Notes: generated by a model not told the origin, from the letters alone. A stretch of 64,000 nucleotides of DNA from Mesorhabditis belari (GCA_958450365.1 CAUEEP010000089.1:248001-312000), one strand, 5' to 3'; positions 30,561 through 42,010 are shown, numbered from the stretch's first letter. Numbers and translations: made by a program.

Positions 30561-30859
30561 TTTTTCAGCTAATTCAGCTGAAGCTGCTACTGATTTTTTA
30601 ATTAGAAATCCTCGGTCAAATATTGTTTTTGTTGTTGTTAATAAAACATTCTTGGTACTATCATTTTGTGGATTTTCCAAAGTGGTTTTTTTGAAAAAAT
30701 GCAAATTTTTGTGGTAATTTCTTATCAAATTTGGCATTAATACACATTTTAATACTCAAAAATGACAACTTTTCTCCATTGACAACTCTTCTCCTTTGAC
30801 AACTTTCGTCAACACTTTTTTGAAATTGGGTTTCTTCAAAATACAGGGGTGTGTCTATC

Positions 30860-32407
30860 ATTATGTGGAACCGTGCAGTACATTCTTGTACTCTTGCATG
30901 TTCACAATGAGATTATCATTTGCCACTTCATCATCCGTGTAATTCCACAAGCCGTCTCGTCGAACCGAGAAGCCGACACCGGCCGGTGCGTCCAGGAAGA
31001 TGATGTTAGCGTACTGAAAACTCGATTCAAAACACTACAATAGTTCTTGAGCCATTTTAGGGTTTTTCAGATTACCTAGTTTCTAATCTTTACCTTGTTC
31101 CACGAATACGGATTCAACGCCACCGCTTCGCCGAAATTGTTGACTCAGAAAGGGCCTAATTGAACAGTCAATCCCAAATTTGAATTGACACTGAAACAGA
31201 GGTTGATATTGATAACAATCTTCCATTATTTTCCTAAATATTGACTTCTTTTCGACTACAGTCTTACATTCTCTTGTTCAATTCGTCCTTCTCCCAAATC
31301 ACCACCGAAACTTAAAGCAAGTAAGACAAAAAGTCAGTTGCTTTTGTGCAATCTTTGATCCTTTCTATGTAAAGGGATAAATATTCAAAAACCCAATCTA
31401 ATACACAAATTTGACACAAATAGGCTGCATTTCTAATGCTTTTATGATAAAAACTCAATGCCTTGCAACGATGAACACCCAGGTCCACCATTTAGCCACA
31501 AGATCACTGGATCCGTGTCTGGTTTGTTTTGTGACTCGACGTACCTGTAAACTTTTGTCTTGAAACAAGACTTCAAGGTCTTTTAGACTTCATTTTGTCT
31601 AATAGTTTGCATCCAGCTTTTTGTTCATTTAATATAACCGGAAAATATCAGCCATCATCACTAAACACAACCCAAAGCAAGCAAAATTGTTTGTATAGGA
31701 ATAGCTAAAAGATTATGGCTAGAAAGTTATTCATTTACATACAAAAATAGTTCTGTATTGATCGGATATATCCCAGGGAATCTGAATTTTCTTCATTAGC
31801 TGCTTAGTTTTCTTTTAATGCAAAATCCTTTTAAAGTGTAAATAATTTAACGGAGATATAACTAGAATTGGTTCAGAATTGGTGTTTTTTATGTATGTTA
31901 CGTCCGATCTAGCAATTCGTCCGATATAGACTGATTCTAGTCGGACGTCCGATCTAGAATCAAGCCGATTCCTCTAAATCCAACTCTGAATCGGACGTTC
32001 GATCTAGAGTGAAGTGAGATCAAACGACTGGTCTAGAATCAAGCCGATCACACTCCAAATCAGACGACCAATCCAGACTTAGATTTAGAGTAATCAGCTT
32101 GATTCTAGATCGGACGTCCGATCTAGAATCAGTCTAGATCGGAAGCAATTCGAGATCGGACGTAACATCTAAATGGAGAACAATGTAAATTCGACCGAAA
32201 TAATAACCGTAACCAACCAACCGATCATACCCCACCAAAGGCTCACCAATAATACAAGCTTTTTGTCGGATTTATATCAACATATCCAGAATATTGCTTG
32301 AACGGGAGATTTCCTTTGAAATTCGGCAAACTCGTGATCCGCTCGTTCTCCGGAGCCGATTTGGTCAAACAAAATAAGAGCCCGAGTAGGAAAATGAGAG
32401 TTTTCAT
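30860..32407 (-). pseudogene. Serine carboxypeptidase (peptidase S10), truncated pseudogene
   Basis: Minus-strand exons: 32,247-32,407 (signal peptide and PFKQYSGYVDI), about 31,449-31,544 ([20 protein letters not shown], then PGCSSLQG), about 31,094-31,157 (GPF*VNNFGEAVALNPYSWNK) and about 30,860-31,013 (YANIIFLDAPAGVGFSV, NDNLIVNM). These are the classical S10 blocks; the residue pair GC before SSL precedes the nucleophile region. TGA at 31,145-31,147 replaces the Arg of GPFRVN, and exon 2 has no clear donor. Exons for the rest of the enzyme (catalytic Asp and His) are absent. A lysosomal/secreted peptidase is the family role; this copy cannot be active. Confidence 0.85.
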
Positions 32408-32830
32408 AACTAAAGCTCTTTTAAACTATAAAACTAACACAGTTTAGTTTAAAGTTTGAAAATCGGAATGAATTCAAAAGCTGAGTCTTTTCTTATCTCT
32501 GTGTTCATTGCATCAAATTCGCTTCCCGCTTTTACAAGCCCCGTCACTTCAGACTGAAAAAAGCGATTACAATTCCAAACATTCTGGCCACTGAAAAGAC
32601 TTTAACTTGGCTTGACTTGGCTGGATTTGACTTGACCAGCTTTTAGCAAAACTTTAGAAACCACAAGAATTTTAGCTTTGAAGTAATATGATCACTACCA
32701 AACTTGGTAGAAAATTGAGCAATTGATGTAACAAAGCGACGAAAATGAGTCCTTTAGGTTGGCAATAATGAAACCGACTTCATAGTTCTTTAATTTTACA
32801 AAGTATACGGAAAGTCTGTATAGGTTGTCT
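31700..32830. repeat. Segmental duplication, inverted partner of about 19.93-20.95 kb
   Basis: Carboxypeptidase exon 1, its upstream 400 bases and downstream intron match in reverse orientation. The other copy is interrupted on the left by the Tigger element at 19,915 and on the right by the MITE at 20,952. Confidence 0.7.
31895..32168. mobile_element. Small inverted-repeat element in the carboxypeptidase intron, copy 2
   Basis: Ends ATGTTACGTCCGATC and its complement. The interior holds repeated GATCGGACGTCCGATC-type palindromes. It is related to the element at 20,568-20,758. Confidence 0.65.
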
Positions 32831-33059
32831 GACTACCCTGCTTAGTCAGGGGTTAGATCAAGTCTAGACCTGGTCCTCCTCTGAAAAGCTTAAAAAGATC
32901 CAGTTTGAAAGAACTGATTTTTAACTGTTCTGGATCTGGATCATTCATCGGACTGATCCTGGGGCTTGGTTGAAAATCCGTGCAATAATTGTCAATGCTC
33001 TGTTACACAAAACTCTATTACAATATTATAAAAATCTCTCGAGAAGGATCTCTATTGTA

Positions 33060-33830
33060 TCCCGAAAAGCCTAAAGTTATAAACAAGCCACGTGAAGACC
33101 TTACTGAAATCGAAAAAGCCTATGAAAAAAGCTTGACTTTATCTTGATGCTACTTGATGAATAAGGTCAGTGTGTTCCCGTAAGCAAGGCGTTATCAAAC
33201 AAGGAAAAGGGATCGAGTCGAGCTAGCCTTTTGACTCGAGATCAAGTCCATATATAGTCGGTCATGGGGATCTCGAATCCGTTTCTAGTTCTTGCATAAC
33301 GCTTTGTGAACGCGAGATATCCAAATCTCGGATTCCTTAAGAAGCCGCCACATGCTGTCTTAACGATAGCTTCGGTGGTCTAGTGGATAGTCTACTAGAC
33401 TACCGGAGCAGTCTAATAGACACCGGACATTTTGTTCCCCAAGATCGAGTTCTCATCAAAGTTTATTTACTCTTTTAAAAAACCGTTTCCCTACGTATTT
33501 TTGATGAATAATAGAGCTAGACTTTATGCACCTTTTCGGTGGTTTAGTGGATAGTCTACTAGACTACCGGAACAGTCTAATAGACACCGGACATTTTTAT
33601 CCCCAAGTTCGAGTTGTACCCTCATCAAAATTTATTTACACTTTTAAAAAACTGTTTCCCTACGTATTTTCAATGAATAATAGAGCTAAATTTCATGCAC
33701 CTAGCTTTCAGAAATGTAGCAACAAATGTTAAATTTTTCAATACTTATCTGCTGATTCTGATACTTTGGAAGGTTCCAGCTTTTGTAGATCATTTGTTAA
33801 AGTTATCTGTTGTTGAAGTTATAAGTTATA
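33060..33830 (+). repeat. Dispersed repeat with two tRNA-like heads; inverted partner at 61.0-61.6 kb
   Basis: Two tandem units, each starting TTCGGTGGT(C/T)TAGTGGATAG (about 33,370 and 33,532), carry a tRNA-like A box and an antisense-readable B box. The same sequence with 300 bases of leader and 150 bases of tail is found reversed at 61,020-61,620. A further inverted unit lies at 33,880-33,985. This looks like a tRNA-derived retroposon inside a larger duplicated block. Confidence 0.55.
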
Positions 33831-33879
33831 GCGGTGTATAAAACTCGACTCAATACTTTAATGCAAATAGGGAAACAAT

Positions 33880-33985
33880 TTTTAACAAGCAAACAAAGTT
33901 TGACGAGGGTAGGACTCGAACTTGAAGAGCAAAGAATGTAATAGGTTCGGTGGACTAGCAGACTATCCACTAGAGCACCAAAGCA
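33880..33985 (-). repeat. Third tRNA-like repeat unit, inverted
   Basis: Reads GGACTCGAACTTG then GGTTCGGTGGACTAGCAGAC, the complement arrangement of the units at 33,370 and 33,532. Confidence 0.5.
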
Positions 33986-34002
33986 TTCATCAGGTATTCA
34001 TC

Positions 34003-34424
34003 AAGACACTCACTATCCTCGTCGCCTTGATCGGAGAGGCCGGAGGCAAGCCTCGACAGATTACCTACAAACGGCTATTGTCGATGGCAAAATTCGGGCG
34101 ATTCGGTAATTTCGTATACCCTATGTGTTCTACAAGATGGCCAGTTCTGAGATCGGCGCGGCGATGGCCTCATAAAGGCCTCGAAGGCTCGAATATAAAG
34201 CAACGAAGGTGATATTTCATGACAAGTATCTCACGTTTGCAAAGCGTTCTGCAAAAAGGCCATCGCCGCGCCGATCTCAGAACTGGCCATCTTGTAGAAC
34301 ACATAGGGTATACGAAATTACCGAATCGCCAGAATTTTGCCATCGACAATACCCGTTTGTAGGTAATCTGTCGAAGCTTGCCTCCGGCCTCTCCGATTAA
34401 GGCGACGAGGATAGTGAGTGTCTT
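34003..34424. repeat. Long palindrome (inverted repeat with arms of about 165 bases)
   Basis: 34,003-34,168 is almost the exact reverse complement of 34,256-34,424, around an 87-base loop. The arms include GACACTCACTATCCTCGTCG and GATCGGCGCGGCGATGGCC. Part of the right arm and its flank recur at 21.64-21.8 kb, and part (TATACCCTAT...AGATGGCCA) at about 60,850-60,885. Confidence 0.85.
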
Positions 34425-35094
34425 GTCCCGTCAACTCCCAATTCAATGTCCTCAGTTCCCGCGTTTCAATGGCTTCTCCCCCTCCATCTCCATCATTGAT
34501 CATTCGTCCAGTCTCCTCCATTCATCCCTCGACTCCTCCGGTCTTCAATTTGCTAATTGTTAGGACACATTCGTTTTGATCTTCAAAAACTGCCAACTCT
34601 GATGGTACTTTTTCACTGTGTACTTTGTGATCAAATCTTGTAAACACGTCCTTTCTGGCGTGCTGTTGCAAAAAAAAAGAAGAAATCGGTGCACCAGAAA
34701 GGTGGCGTTTACAAGGTTCGATCCCAAAGTATATCACAGAGCTCAAAACGTGGCCATAGAGAAAATGAGACCAAAGCTACCTTAAAGGAAAAGTACCGTT
34801 TGAAAGAAAATTTTCAAAATTTAATTTAGTCTCTCAAAAATCGGGTTTCAAAAGCTTGTGTTTGTGTTTGTGTGTTAATCTGAAAATTACACTTGTTACT
34901 GACAGGGGGCAGAAAGTAGGTTTTGTGAACATCTCAAGGTTCTATTTGAATAAATCCTTGATTCATTTGAAGAAAAGGAAAAAGAAACAAGTGGCATAAA
35001 GACAGATAGAGTTCAAAAATTAGACTAGTAAAATAAAAACTATAAAAAAAACTAAAAACTAAAAAAGGAAATTGGGAAGTCGGGAAGACTGGGG
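34425..35094. other. Repeat-derived spacer and KAP 3' flank
   Basis: The first part matches 21.7-21.85 kb. From about 34,860 it is the inverted KAP 3' flank block leading into the end of KAP copy g. No gene. Confidence 0.5.
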
Positions 35095-36684
35095 CTAGGA
35101 TACAGAGCAACAAGCATTTTTTCTTTGTCTTTCTTTTTGAGTAACTTCTTGATCTTCAACTAGTAAGACTAGCTTCTCCTGTCGATTAGTGAATTGCCTA
35201 TAGAAAGCCGAATACGGCACATCCCAAAACTTCAGCCATTCTGTTTTTGGATTCCCTTGATAATCAATCAAGCGGATGTAGGGTGTAAATCCATCAGTAT
35301 TGAACAAAGCATAAACCCTCGCATTGAGCTTTGAATCTTGAAAGTATTCTCTTAATACTCCAACATCAATATTATGAAGTTTCATCTTGAAATCCCATCC
35401 AGGAATACTTTCCCCATTTTCATAATTATTTGGATGATCCAAGAGAATCAAAAATGGAATATCTAAGAGATTTTGACAGCAAAGAAGTAAGAATGGGTGT
35501 TTCATGAAATGAAAATGCCGCCCTTTTTTAGATTCTCTACAATGCAGGTAGCTGTCCAGAATCCCAGCCTCATTTTCCGTGATTTCACCACACACTGGAA
35601 TGTGCAATTCTTTAGGCAAATCTGATAACCATTTTTTCATTTTCCTAAACCCATCCATTTGACATTTCCCTGAATGATTCTTTTGACAAATTGGACGAGG
35701 AGGATTTCTTAATTGGAATATGTAGTGGGGGAAGGGATAGGGCTTATAATCTGGCCCATAATATCTTTCATATTCTTCGCCAGATTTAGAAGTTGATTCA
35801 GTGTCCGAAGATCTTTTATATGCAGAAGATTCATCCAAAATTGCTTCAATATTAAATTGAACATTATTCTTCTCCGAATCTTCTATTCGAATCAGATGTT
35901 TCAAGTTTAATTTTATGATATTTTCCATTCTTTTTTGTTGTTTTTGAAATCCCTCAATGATTCGTTCACGAGGGATTTGTTCGTAATGGGAGAAATGAAG
36001 CATTTCATGTTTTTTGTCTTCATTTTCAATTTCATAGCTCCTGATTTCAGTTCTCGGATTGTCTACCCATTGTCCTGGTATTTCTTTCCATAATCTGAAG
36101 TCTTCACTTACAAACTCATCCCTTTTTATATGAATCCATCCCTCACCAGTCAATTGAGAAATAAAACATCGAAAATAGAAATTTGTTGTGTATATCTTTC
36201 TTTTGGTTTCTTTCAATTTGTTAATCCGAAACTCGCACAAATTCCAATTTTGAAAACTTGTTATCCAGATCTCCTCGTGACTTTTAAGAAATTCTAAAGC
36301 ATAGTTTTCTTGCCAGAGCTGTCTTCTAAAATCTACCAAAACAAACAATTCAAATATTTCATAAATATTCTTTCCATGTAGATTTTCCTTCTTTTCTTCT
36401 ATCCTCAATATTTCCTCAATCACATAACGAGCATCTTTCAATGTCTGAGTTTCTTCTTTTAATCTTGAAACAATATTTGGGGCTTCTTTGAAGAATTTCT
36501 TTTTTTCAGCAGAATTTAGTGTTTCGAGTTTATCTCGCATTACCTTATTTATGATACTCCATTCAGCCACCTCGAATCTCTTCATGTGTTTTCTTTCCTC
36601 AGATTCAACCATAACCCCTTCTGTTCTATCATCAAATCCAATTGGTTTCATCAGTTCTTTTTGGTTTTTATCTTCTGCAGGCAA
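35095..36684 (-). CDS. KAP copy g: full-length, without membrane anchor
   Basis: Single-exon ORF of 529 residues. It is collinear with copies d and h: the conserved N-terminus, the EAPNIVSRLKEETQTLKD helix, CFISQLTGEGWIHI, WKEIPGQWVDNPRTE, FSHYEQIPRERI, RNPPRPICQKNHSGKC, CCQNLLDIPFLILLDHP, IDVGVLREYF and IRLIDYQGNPKTEWL. The linker before FPHYIF is longer and more acidic than in copy d. At the C-terminus the frame diverges after RQRKN and ends CCSVS at 35,095. The transmembrane segment of copy d is read in another frame and is lost. It lies downstream of kinase copy g on the same strand. Confidence 0.85.
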   Translation of the reverse strand: MPAEDKNQKELMKPIGFDDRTEGVMVESEERKHMKRFEVAEWSIINKVMRDKLETLNSAEKKKFFKEAPNIVSRLKEETQTLKDARYVIEEILRIEEKKENLHGKNIYEIFELFVLVDFRRQLWQENYALEFLKSHEEIWITSFQNWNLCEFRINKLKETKRKIYTTNFYFRCFISQLTGEGWIHIKRDEFVSEDFRLWKEIPGQWVDNPRTEIRSYEIENEDKKHEMLHFSHYEQIPRERIIEGFQKQQKRMENIIKLNLKHLIRIEDSEKNNVQFNIEAILDESSAYKRSSDTESTSKSGEEYERYYGPDYKPYPFPHYIFQLRNPPRPICQKNHSGKCQMDGFRKMKKWLSDLPKELHIPVCGEITENEAGILDSYLHCRESKKGRHFHFMKHPFLLLCCQNLLDIPFLILLDHPNNYENGESIPGWDFKMKLHNIDVGVLREYFQDSKLNARVYALFNTDGFTPYIRLIDYQGNPKTEWLKFWDVPYSAFYRQFTNRQEKLVLLVEDQEVTQKERQRKNACCSVS

Positions 36685-36774
36685 AAAAGGCAGTGAAGAG
36701 ATGAATTGATTTGTCTAGGCTATTATATTTGAGAAGTATTAAATCTCAACAAAAAGGAAACTTACTCAACTATT

Positions 36775-37558
36775 CGGTTGGAAAGTATGTAACCAGATAG
36801 CCCGGAAGAAGTTGATTTTCTTATGTAACTTATCTTATGAAAGTATGCAACTTCGCAAATTCCCATTTACTCCTAGTTATTTATTTAAAATAACCTCTAA
36901 AATAACTAGAATTTTCATGGTTTATGTAGAATTCTTAAAACTACCATCTCTCCGGACAAACATCTCCAAAATCAGTGTTCTCCCAACGTAAACTGCCTAA
37001 ACGCCTACTCTCTGGCATGCAGTCGGATATGTTTGGTTCAATTACCCAAGTATGAAATGTATTTCTACAAATTGACTCGCTTTTTTGCAGTATTTTACTC
37101 GTTGTCTGAACCACGAAATTTCCTTTACTCCTATTTACCTATTTTACTATTAAAATAGATAGAATAGAAACCAAAAATAGCTATGCCAGAGAGTGGGCGT
37201 TTAGGCATTTTTCATTCAGAGAAGGCTTATTTTGGAGATGTTAGTCCGCAGGTCGGCGTGAAAATCATCACCAAGAAGGGCTTTTCTAATTGTCTTAAAC
37301 ATGAATTCAGCTGAAATTTTAAAGCTGGCTATTTTAAAGTTTCCCCTGTATATTTTGAAAGAAAGAAGAACTTTCGTCATGGAGCCCGGATTTACATGCC
37401 CTCTCAACATAAGTTAACTTCAATCCGGCCGTTCTCAGCTACTTTACCACAAAGATTCTGAAGCTTTAATACTTGGTAGCCTTAAGAATTCTACAAAAAA
37501 CAGGAAAATTTTAGTTATTATTCTGGTAAAATAAGTGAAAGGAAATACTTTCCAACCC
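36775..37558. repeat. KIN-KAP spacer inverted-repeat element, copy g
   Basis: CGGTTGGAAAGTATG at about 36,775 and the complementary ATACTTTCCAACCC near 37,547-37,558. Internal words GCCAGAGAGTGGGCGTTTAG and AAGAATTCTA are inverted relative to each other. Confidence 0.65.
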
Positions 37559-38844
37559 AAAATAATAGTAAACGAGAAAATCAACTTCTTTTAGAAAAGC
37601 TTACTTTATGTGTTTGAGCAAGGGAATCCAAAACCTCAGAAGCTTTTGGACGCTGATTACGTTGAAAATTAGTACATCTGATAGATGGATTCTTAAATAT
37701 AAAGGAAAATCTTGAATCCAAACCTCCAGATGATTTTTCGAATTTCTGATTGACATTCAGGTGATTCGATTTCAGTAACACGCTTGATGGCAATATCAAA
37801 TACTAAGCGGTCACGATCAAACACTCCAGAGATCTCATAGTTTGTGAAAATGGTTCTAAAACAATGAAAATGTTGTTTTGAAGTCTTAGTTATATCTCAA
37901 AGGAGTTCACTATTTAAACATAACTGATCACGATAAAACACTCCAGATATCTCATGCTTTGTGAAAATGGTTCTAAAACAATACCTCCTTTCGATGATTT
38001 CCCACATAACAAGTCCCAGACTGTAGACATCATTTCGATGGGAACTCTGGAATGAATCTATATTATCATTGGGTAGAAAAGAATGTAAAACTAACCAATA
38101 CATCAGCCTCTCTTATTTGTTCATAAACATCCCGTTGTACCCCATCCTCCTTCATCTCAGGTGGACTCATATATCGTTGGGTTCCAATAAACGTCCCCGT
38201 AACAGTTCCATCTCCCACTACTTTTACCAATCCGAAGTCACCAATCTTCAGCTGGTATTCATTGGTTAAAAAGATGCTATAAATGAATTGAACTTCGAGA
38301 TTTATACCAGTGAATAGTACTTGTCTGGTTTGATATCTCTATGTACCAATTTGTGTTTCTGATACATGTGATCAATGGCATCAAATAATTGGATTCCCCA
38401 GGTGAGAACAGTGTTCATTGAATATTTAATTGTTCGATCAAAGATCACTAAACTCCAAAATTTAACAATTCCGGTCCAATCCCAACCTCCCTTGAGTGGT
38501 CCCTTCTGACAATATTCCATTACAATTCCCACTTTGATTCCTTCTTCTGTATATCGATACAATCGGACAATATTTACATGATAGATCTTCTTCAAGGCTT
38601 CACATTCATTTTTGAAGATCTTGAATTGTTCAGCATTTCCACAAAACATATATTTGATAACAGCTGGGCTAAAAAAAGAAGCTGATGGTACAATGGAACC
38701 CAAAGACTTAATGCTGAAAATAGCAGTGAATAGATCCAAAATAACCAACGGTTCGTGTCCAATCAGTTCATACACTTGCCCCATTGCTCCATTCCCAATA
38801 TGGCGTTCAACAAATGTTGTTATCGTTTCTCTGGATGTTGTCGT
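37482..38844 (-). CDS. KIN copy g: protein kinase, ACG at the start position
   Basis: Exons: 38,750-38,844, 38,487-38,668, 38,321-38,447, 38,096-38,276, 37,985-38,046, 37,724-37,855, 37,605-37,677 and 37,482-37,490, about 287 codons in frame if exon 5 uses the downstream copy of its duplicated start. Motifs: GNGAMGQVY, AVIKYMFC, FKNECEAL, HRDIKPDN, GDFGLV, YMSPPE, DVYSLGLVMWEII, RPKASEVLDSL. As in copy d, the start position is ACG. The region 37,856-37,984 contains a partial tandem duplication of the exon 5 start with its acceptor, which could disturb splicing. KAP copy g follows. Confidence 0.7.
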
Positions 38845-38884
38845 TTTTCTCAGATAAAGCTTGACCCTAAAGAACTAATAATAT

Positions 38885-39110
38885 AAAATATAAAAGAGGA
38901 GATGAAATGAAAATTCGAAAAGCAGCTAGAAGGTGGGGGGGGGGGGGGTTTGCCAAGAAAGGGATGTCTTATCTCTTTCTTCTCTCCACCGCATTCCCAT
39001 ATTGATTGAGTCTGGGCTTTGGGGAAAAGGAGAAGGATGTGTTAACAATAAACTGAATTTCATTAGTTCTTGTAATACTTTTGTTTTTCTTAAGGTTGAC
39101 TTAATCCCGG
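38885..39110 (-). promoter_or_regulatory. KIN upstream block, copy g
   Basis: Reverse complement of the conserved flank seen before the copies at 9,443, 13,133 and 62,255 (CTTGGCAAACC/CTTGCAAAAG, GGGAATG.GGTGGAGAGAAG, AATGAAATTCAG). It contains a run of 13 G at 38,936-38,948, which could reflect an assembly or polymerase problem. Confidence 0.4.
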
Positions 39111-39199
39111 AAGGCTCGAAGAATTCTACTAACAATAAACCTAACCTAGCCGGCTGCACAAAATATTATTCTATAGACGATTAAGAAAATAAGAAAATA

Positions 39200-41060
39200 G
39201 TGGAAATTTTATTTATTCAGCTAACTTTCTAATTTTTTCTAACTTTCCAAAATGTAGCCCTAATTGTTTTTTTGCTGAAAAAATTTGAAATCCTTAATAT
39301 TTTTTGGAACGAACGCGCAAAATTACACCTAGAAACCTTCGATTTGAGTATTTATTCCTGTCTCAAAGTTCTAAAAAAGACCCAATTTCGCATCTACTTT
39401 GCTTAAAGCTGCTCATTTTTCGGTTCGGTTCATCCGAACCAAAAGACGGGTCTAGTGTGTTTCTTTCCATTGGGTTGGAGAGAATGAAATGGCGCCAAAC
39501 TTTAAAGACACTTTTTGCATGCATAAAGCCTTGTTGAAATTTACGTTTTTTTTAATTGTTTAAATCTACCCATAGTGTAGTTAGGATAAGCTAAGTTCGA
39601 ACATCTAACTGTGTGCTGTGTGTATCTGTGTGAGTGATTGAGCTTCCAACAAGAAAGTCGTGTTATAAAATGAAATATGTACACCAGTAAAGAGCCCAGT
39701 TTAAACTATCAAAATGGGCGTCGAGCACGGGCTTCCATTTATCGGCCAGCAGAAAGACTAAAAAGAACATATATAATAAAGCTGCGAATCAACATCTCAA
39801 TAACTCTACTAATCCCTAAAAACCTGCTACAATTAAAGCGGAACTAAGGCAGAAAGGGCTGAAGGCCCCCGAGTACCAGAAGAAAAAATGGGCAGAGTGC
39901 AAATTTTATTCAACTCCACCCACCCAACCAGCGGTTAGAGTGCGTTCTTTTTTCGGCTTTGGATTTTTAGTTGATGATCCGAAAGTTCCTCACTTGGTTG
40001 TGTGTCATTGCGACTGCTTTATCCAACGCGCCAAATAAGTTTATGGAGTGAGCCAAATTTGTGGGAGGTTAGAGAGACATACAGTACGGGACAAGATTAT
40101 CACCCTCGAGCATAAATCGAATTTTTGAAAACTTCAGGAACAAAAATCAAAGACAAATCGACGAGTTGTGGGACGAGAAGAGCGACCTTCACGAAGAATT
40201 ATCAGTTTCCTCATGCTGATGTCCATTGTGTTCAACGCGTTTATCTAATAGTCTATTCAGGAGCGAAGAGAGAGCAAAATACTTGCAGTTTCAGGCGGAA
40301 TTCTGGGTTTTTGGGAAAACGTTTTATGTGAGATTTTGCACAAACAATTCAGAAATAGTGCACCAATTAATCTATAATTTTTACCAATAAAAAATCTATT
40401 TATCCTCTAAAACAGACTTTTGACAGATTTAGAAAAGCTTCGGTTCTGTAAATTTCTAGAATGCAACAAGTTGGGCAATCAAAAATGATGTCCATGTCAT
40501 TTTGCACTTTGTTTTTTCTTTATATTTCCTTTACATACATACATTTATATTAGAATAATATTTCCTTAAACTCTTATATGTAAATAATGTACTCATTTCA
40601 AAATCGAGTAATATGTAAAAAATATCGAGACTGGAGAAATATTTAATTTATTTTTTATTGCACAATCTACACATACAATCTCCTAGGAAATGATGACAAA
40701 TTCGATATATTAGCTTGGAAAGGTCAAAGTGAAAATTTTTTGCCCTGTATTTTTCTAAAAATACCAAACCACACATTTTTGTGGGCCAAATGCTACTATA
40801 ATCTTTGGTCACCCTGTCCAGCACTCAGCTCTTCATAACACTGACAAAAAATTGATAAAATATTTACTAAGATCTGGGAGGCTTCTTTGTGTCGTACTGG
40901 CATTTTTGTTACTTAGTTTATGTTTATCAACTTCATAGGTGAAAAACGTTTGGGTTTTCTTTTTTGTATTCTTTGCGTGTTTGCTCTAATGATAAGCATA
41001 ATTTAATCAGTTTATTGAGAAAATTCTGGTAAACAAGATTTCAATCGTACATTTGATCGA
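39200..41060. other. No gene supported
   Basis: AT-rich sequence. Between about 40,127 and 40,215 on the plus strand a short frame reads FRNKNQRQIDELWDEKSDL after a CTTCAG acceptor, which could be a coiled-coil exon. Nothing else supports a gene. Confidence 0.35.
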
Positions 41061-41064
41061 AGCC

Positions 41065-41500
41065 TCAAAGACAATGAGTACAAAGACCGGTGGTAGGATC
41101 AGGCGGTCCATCTATTGGGCAATTCTTTCCGACCACTGAATCCTCTCCGCCCGCAAGATATGGGGTATAAGTTGAATTAGGCAAGTTGGGGCTAGAAATC
41201 ATTTTCATGAAAAATGTAAATAAAAAGAAATCCACTTTCAGCAAGCCGGAAAGATCTGACAAAGCACTGCGTATTGGCCAGGCATCTTTCGGTAAGCACA
41301 TCCAATGAGCTGCGCGTTTCCAGACATGACCTTGAAAGCTCGTACCCAATAAATTACCTTTTTGTACTTACTGCGTACGCATAATTTTGATAGGTCCAGC
41401 TAGCGTTGTTTACATCCGTAAATCCATTCCACTTTCAGGATAAAGTACCGCACACCGACCAGTAACCATACCAAGACTCGTTCCAAGCTTTGTCAACTAA
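41065..41500 (-). pseudogene. CAP/SCP-TAPS domain protein, C-terminal exons
   Basis: On the minus strand one exon near 41,395-41,430 reads WNGFTDVNNASWTYQNYAYA (the Trp-Asn segment before the CAP catalytic-like core). The next stretch (about 41,230-41,320) reads GNAQLIGCAYRKMPGQYAVLC then IFPA, the CAP signature around the second and third conserved Cys. The last (41,065-41,203) reads PNLPNSTYTPYLAG, NCPIDGPPDPTTGLCTHCL, a Cys-rich tail. Nematode venom-allergen-like/ASP proteins have this layout and are secreted. The junction after FPAC has no clear donor and carries a stop, so the copy is probably broken; no N-terminal exons were found. Confidence 0.55.
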
Positions 41501-41747
41501 ACATGTGCATTTTCTGCCTGATCGTCAATAGGTAGATGACGGAAAATTGCAATATCTGGGTCAATTTCAATCGGATCTTTTCGATAGAAAATTTTGGGTC
41601 GAATAGATTCAAAACAAAAAAAATGCTATTGAAATTGACTGAGATATGGCGATTTTCCATTGTACACCTATTGACGATTACAAGGTAAATGTCTATTGTC
41701 AATTAGAATGAGTTTTCACTAGACAGTTGTTTTTTTCTTTCTTTTTT

Positions 41748-42010
41748 GGGATCTTCACGGTTAACGGCGAGTGAACGATTATCGCCGGAGACCGCTTTTT
41801 TGATCAACTTTCAGCTTTATGAAGCCCCAAACTGGTCAGATCAGGAAGTTTTACTAAGATTTAGATAGCTTAGAACGTAAACTTTCAGAAACCATTTATC
41901 TCATCAAAAGTCATTGACAAAAACCCATCTAAAGTCGGGCTGCAAGTTGGCCAAAAGATCGGCCCGCACCGATGATCGCTCCCGCCCGCCGTTAAGCGTA
42001 AAGATCCTTT
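41748..42010. repeat. Imperfect inverted repeat
   Basis: GATCTTCACGGTTAACGGCG at about 41,751 pairs with CGCCGTTAAGCGTAAAGATC ending near 42,007. Arms are about 35-45 bases with mismatches. Confidence 0.55.
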
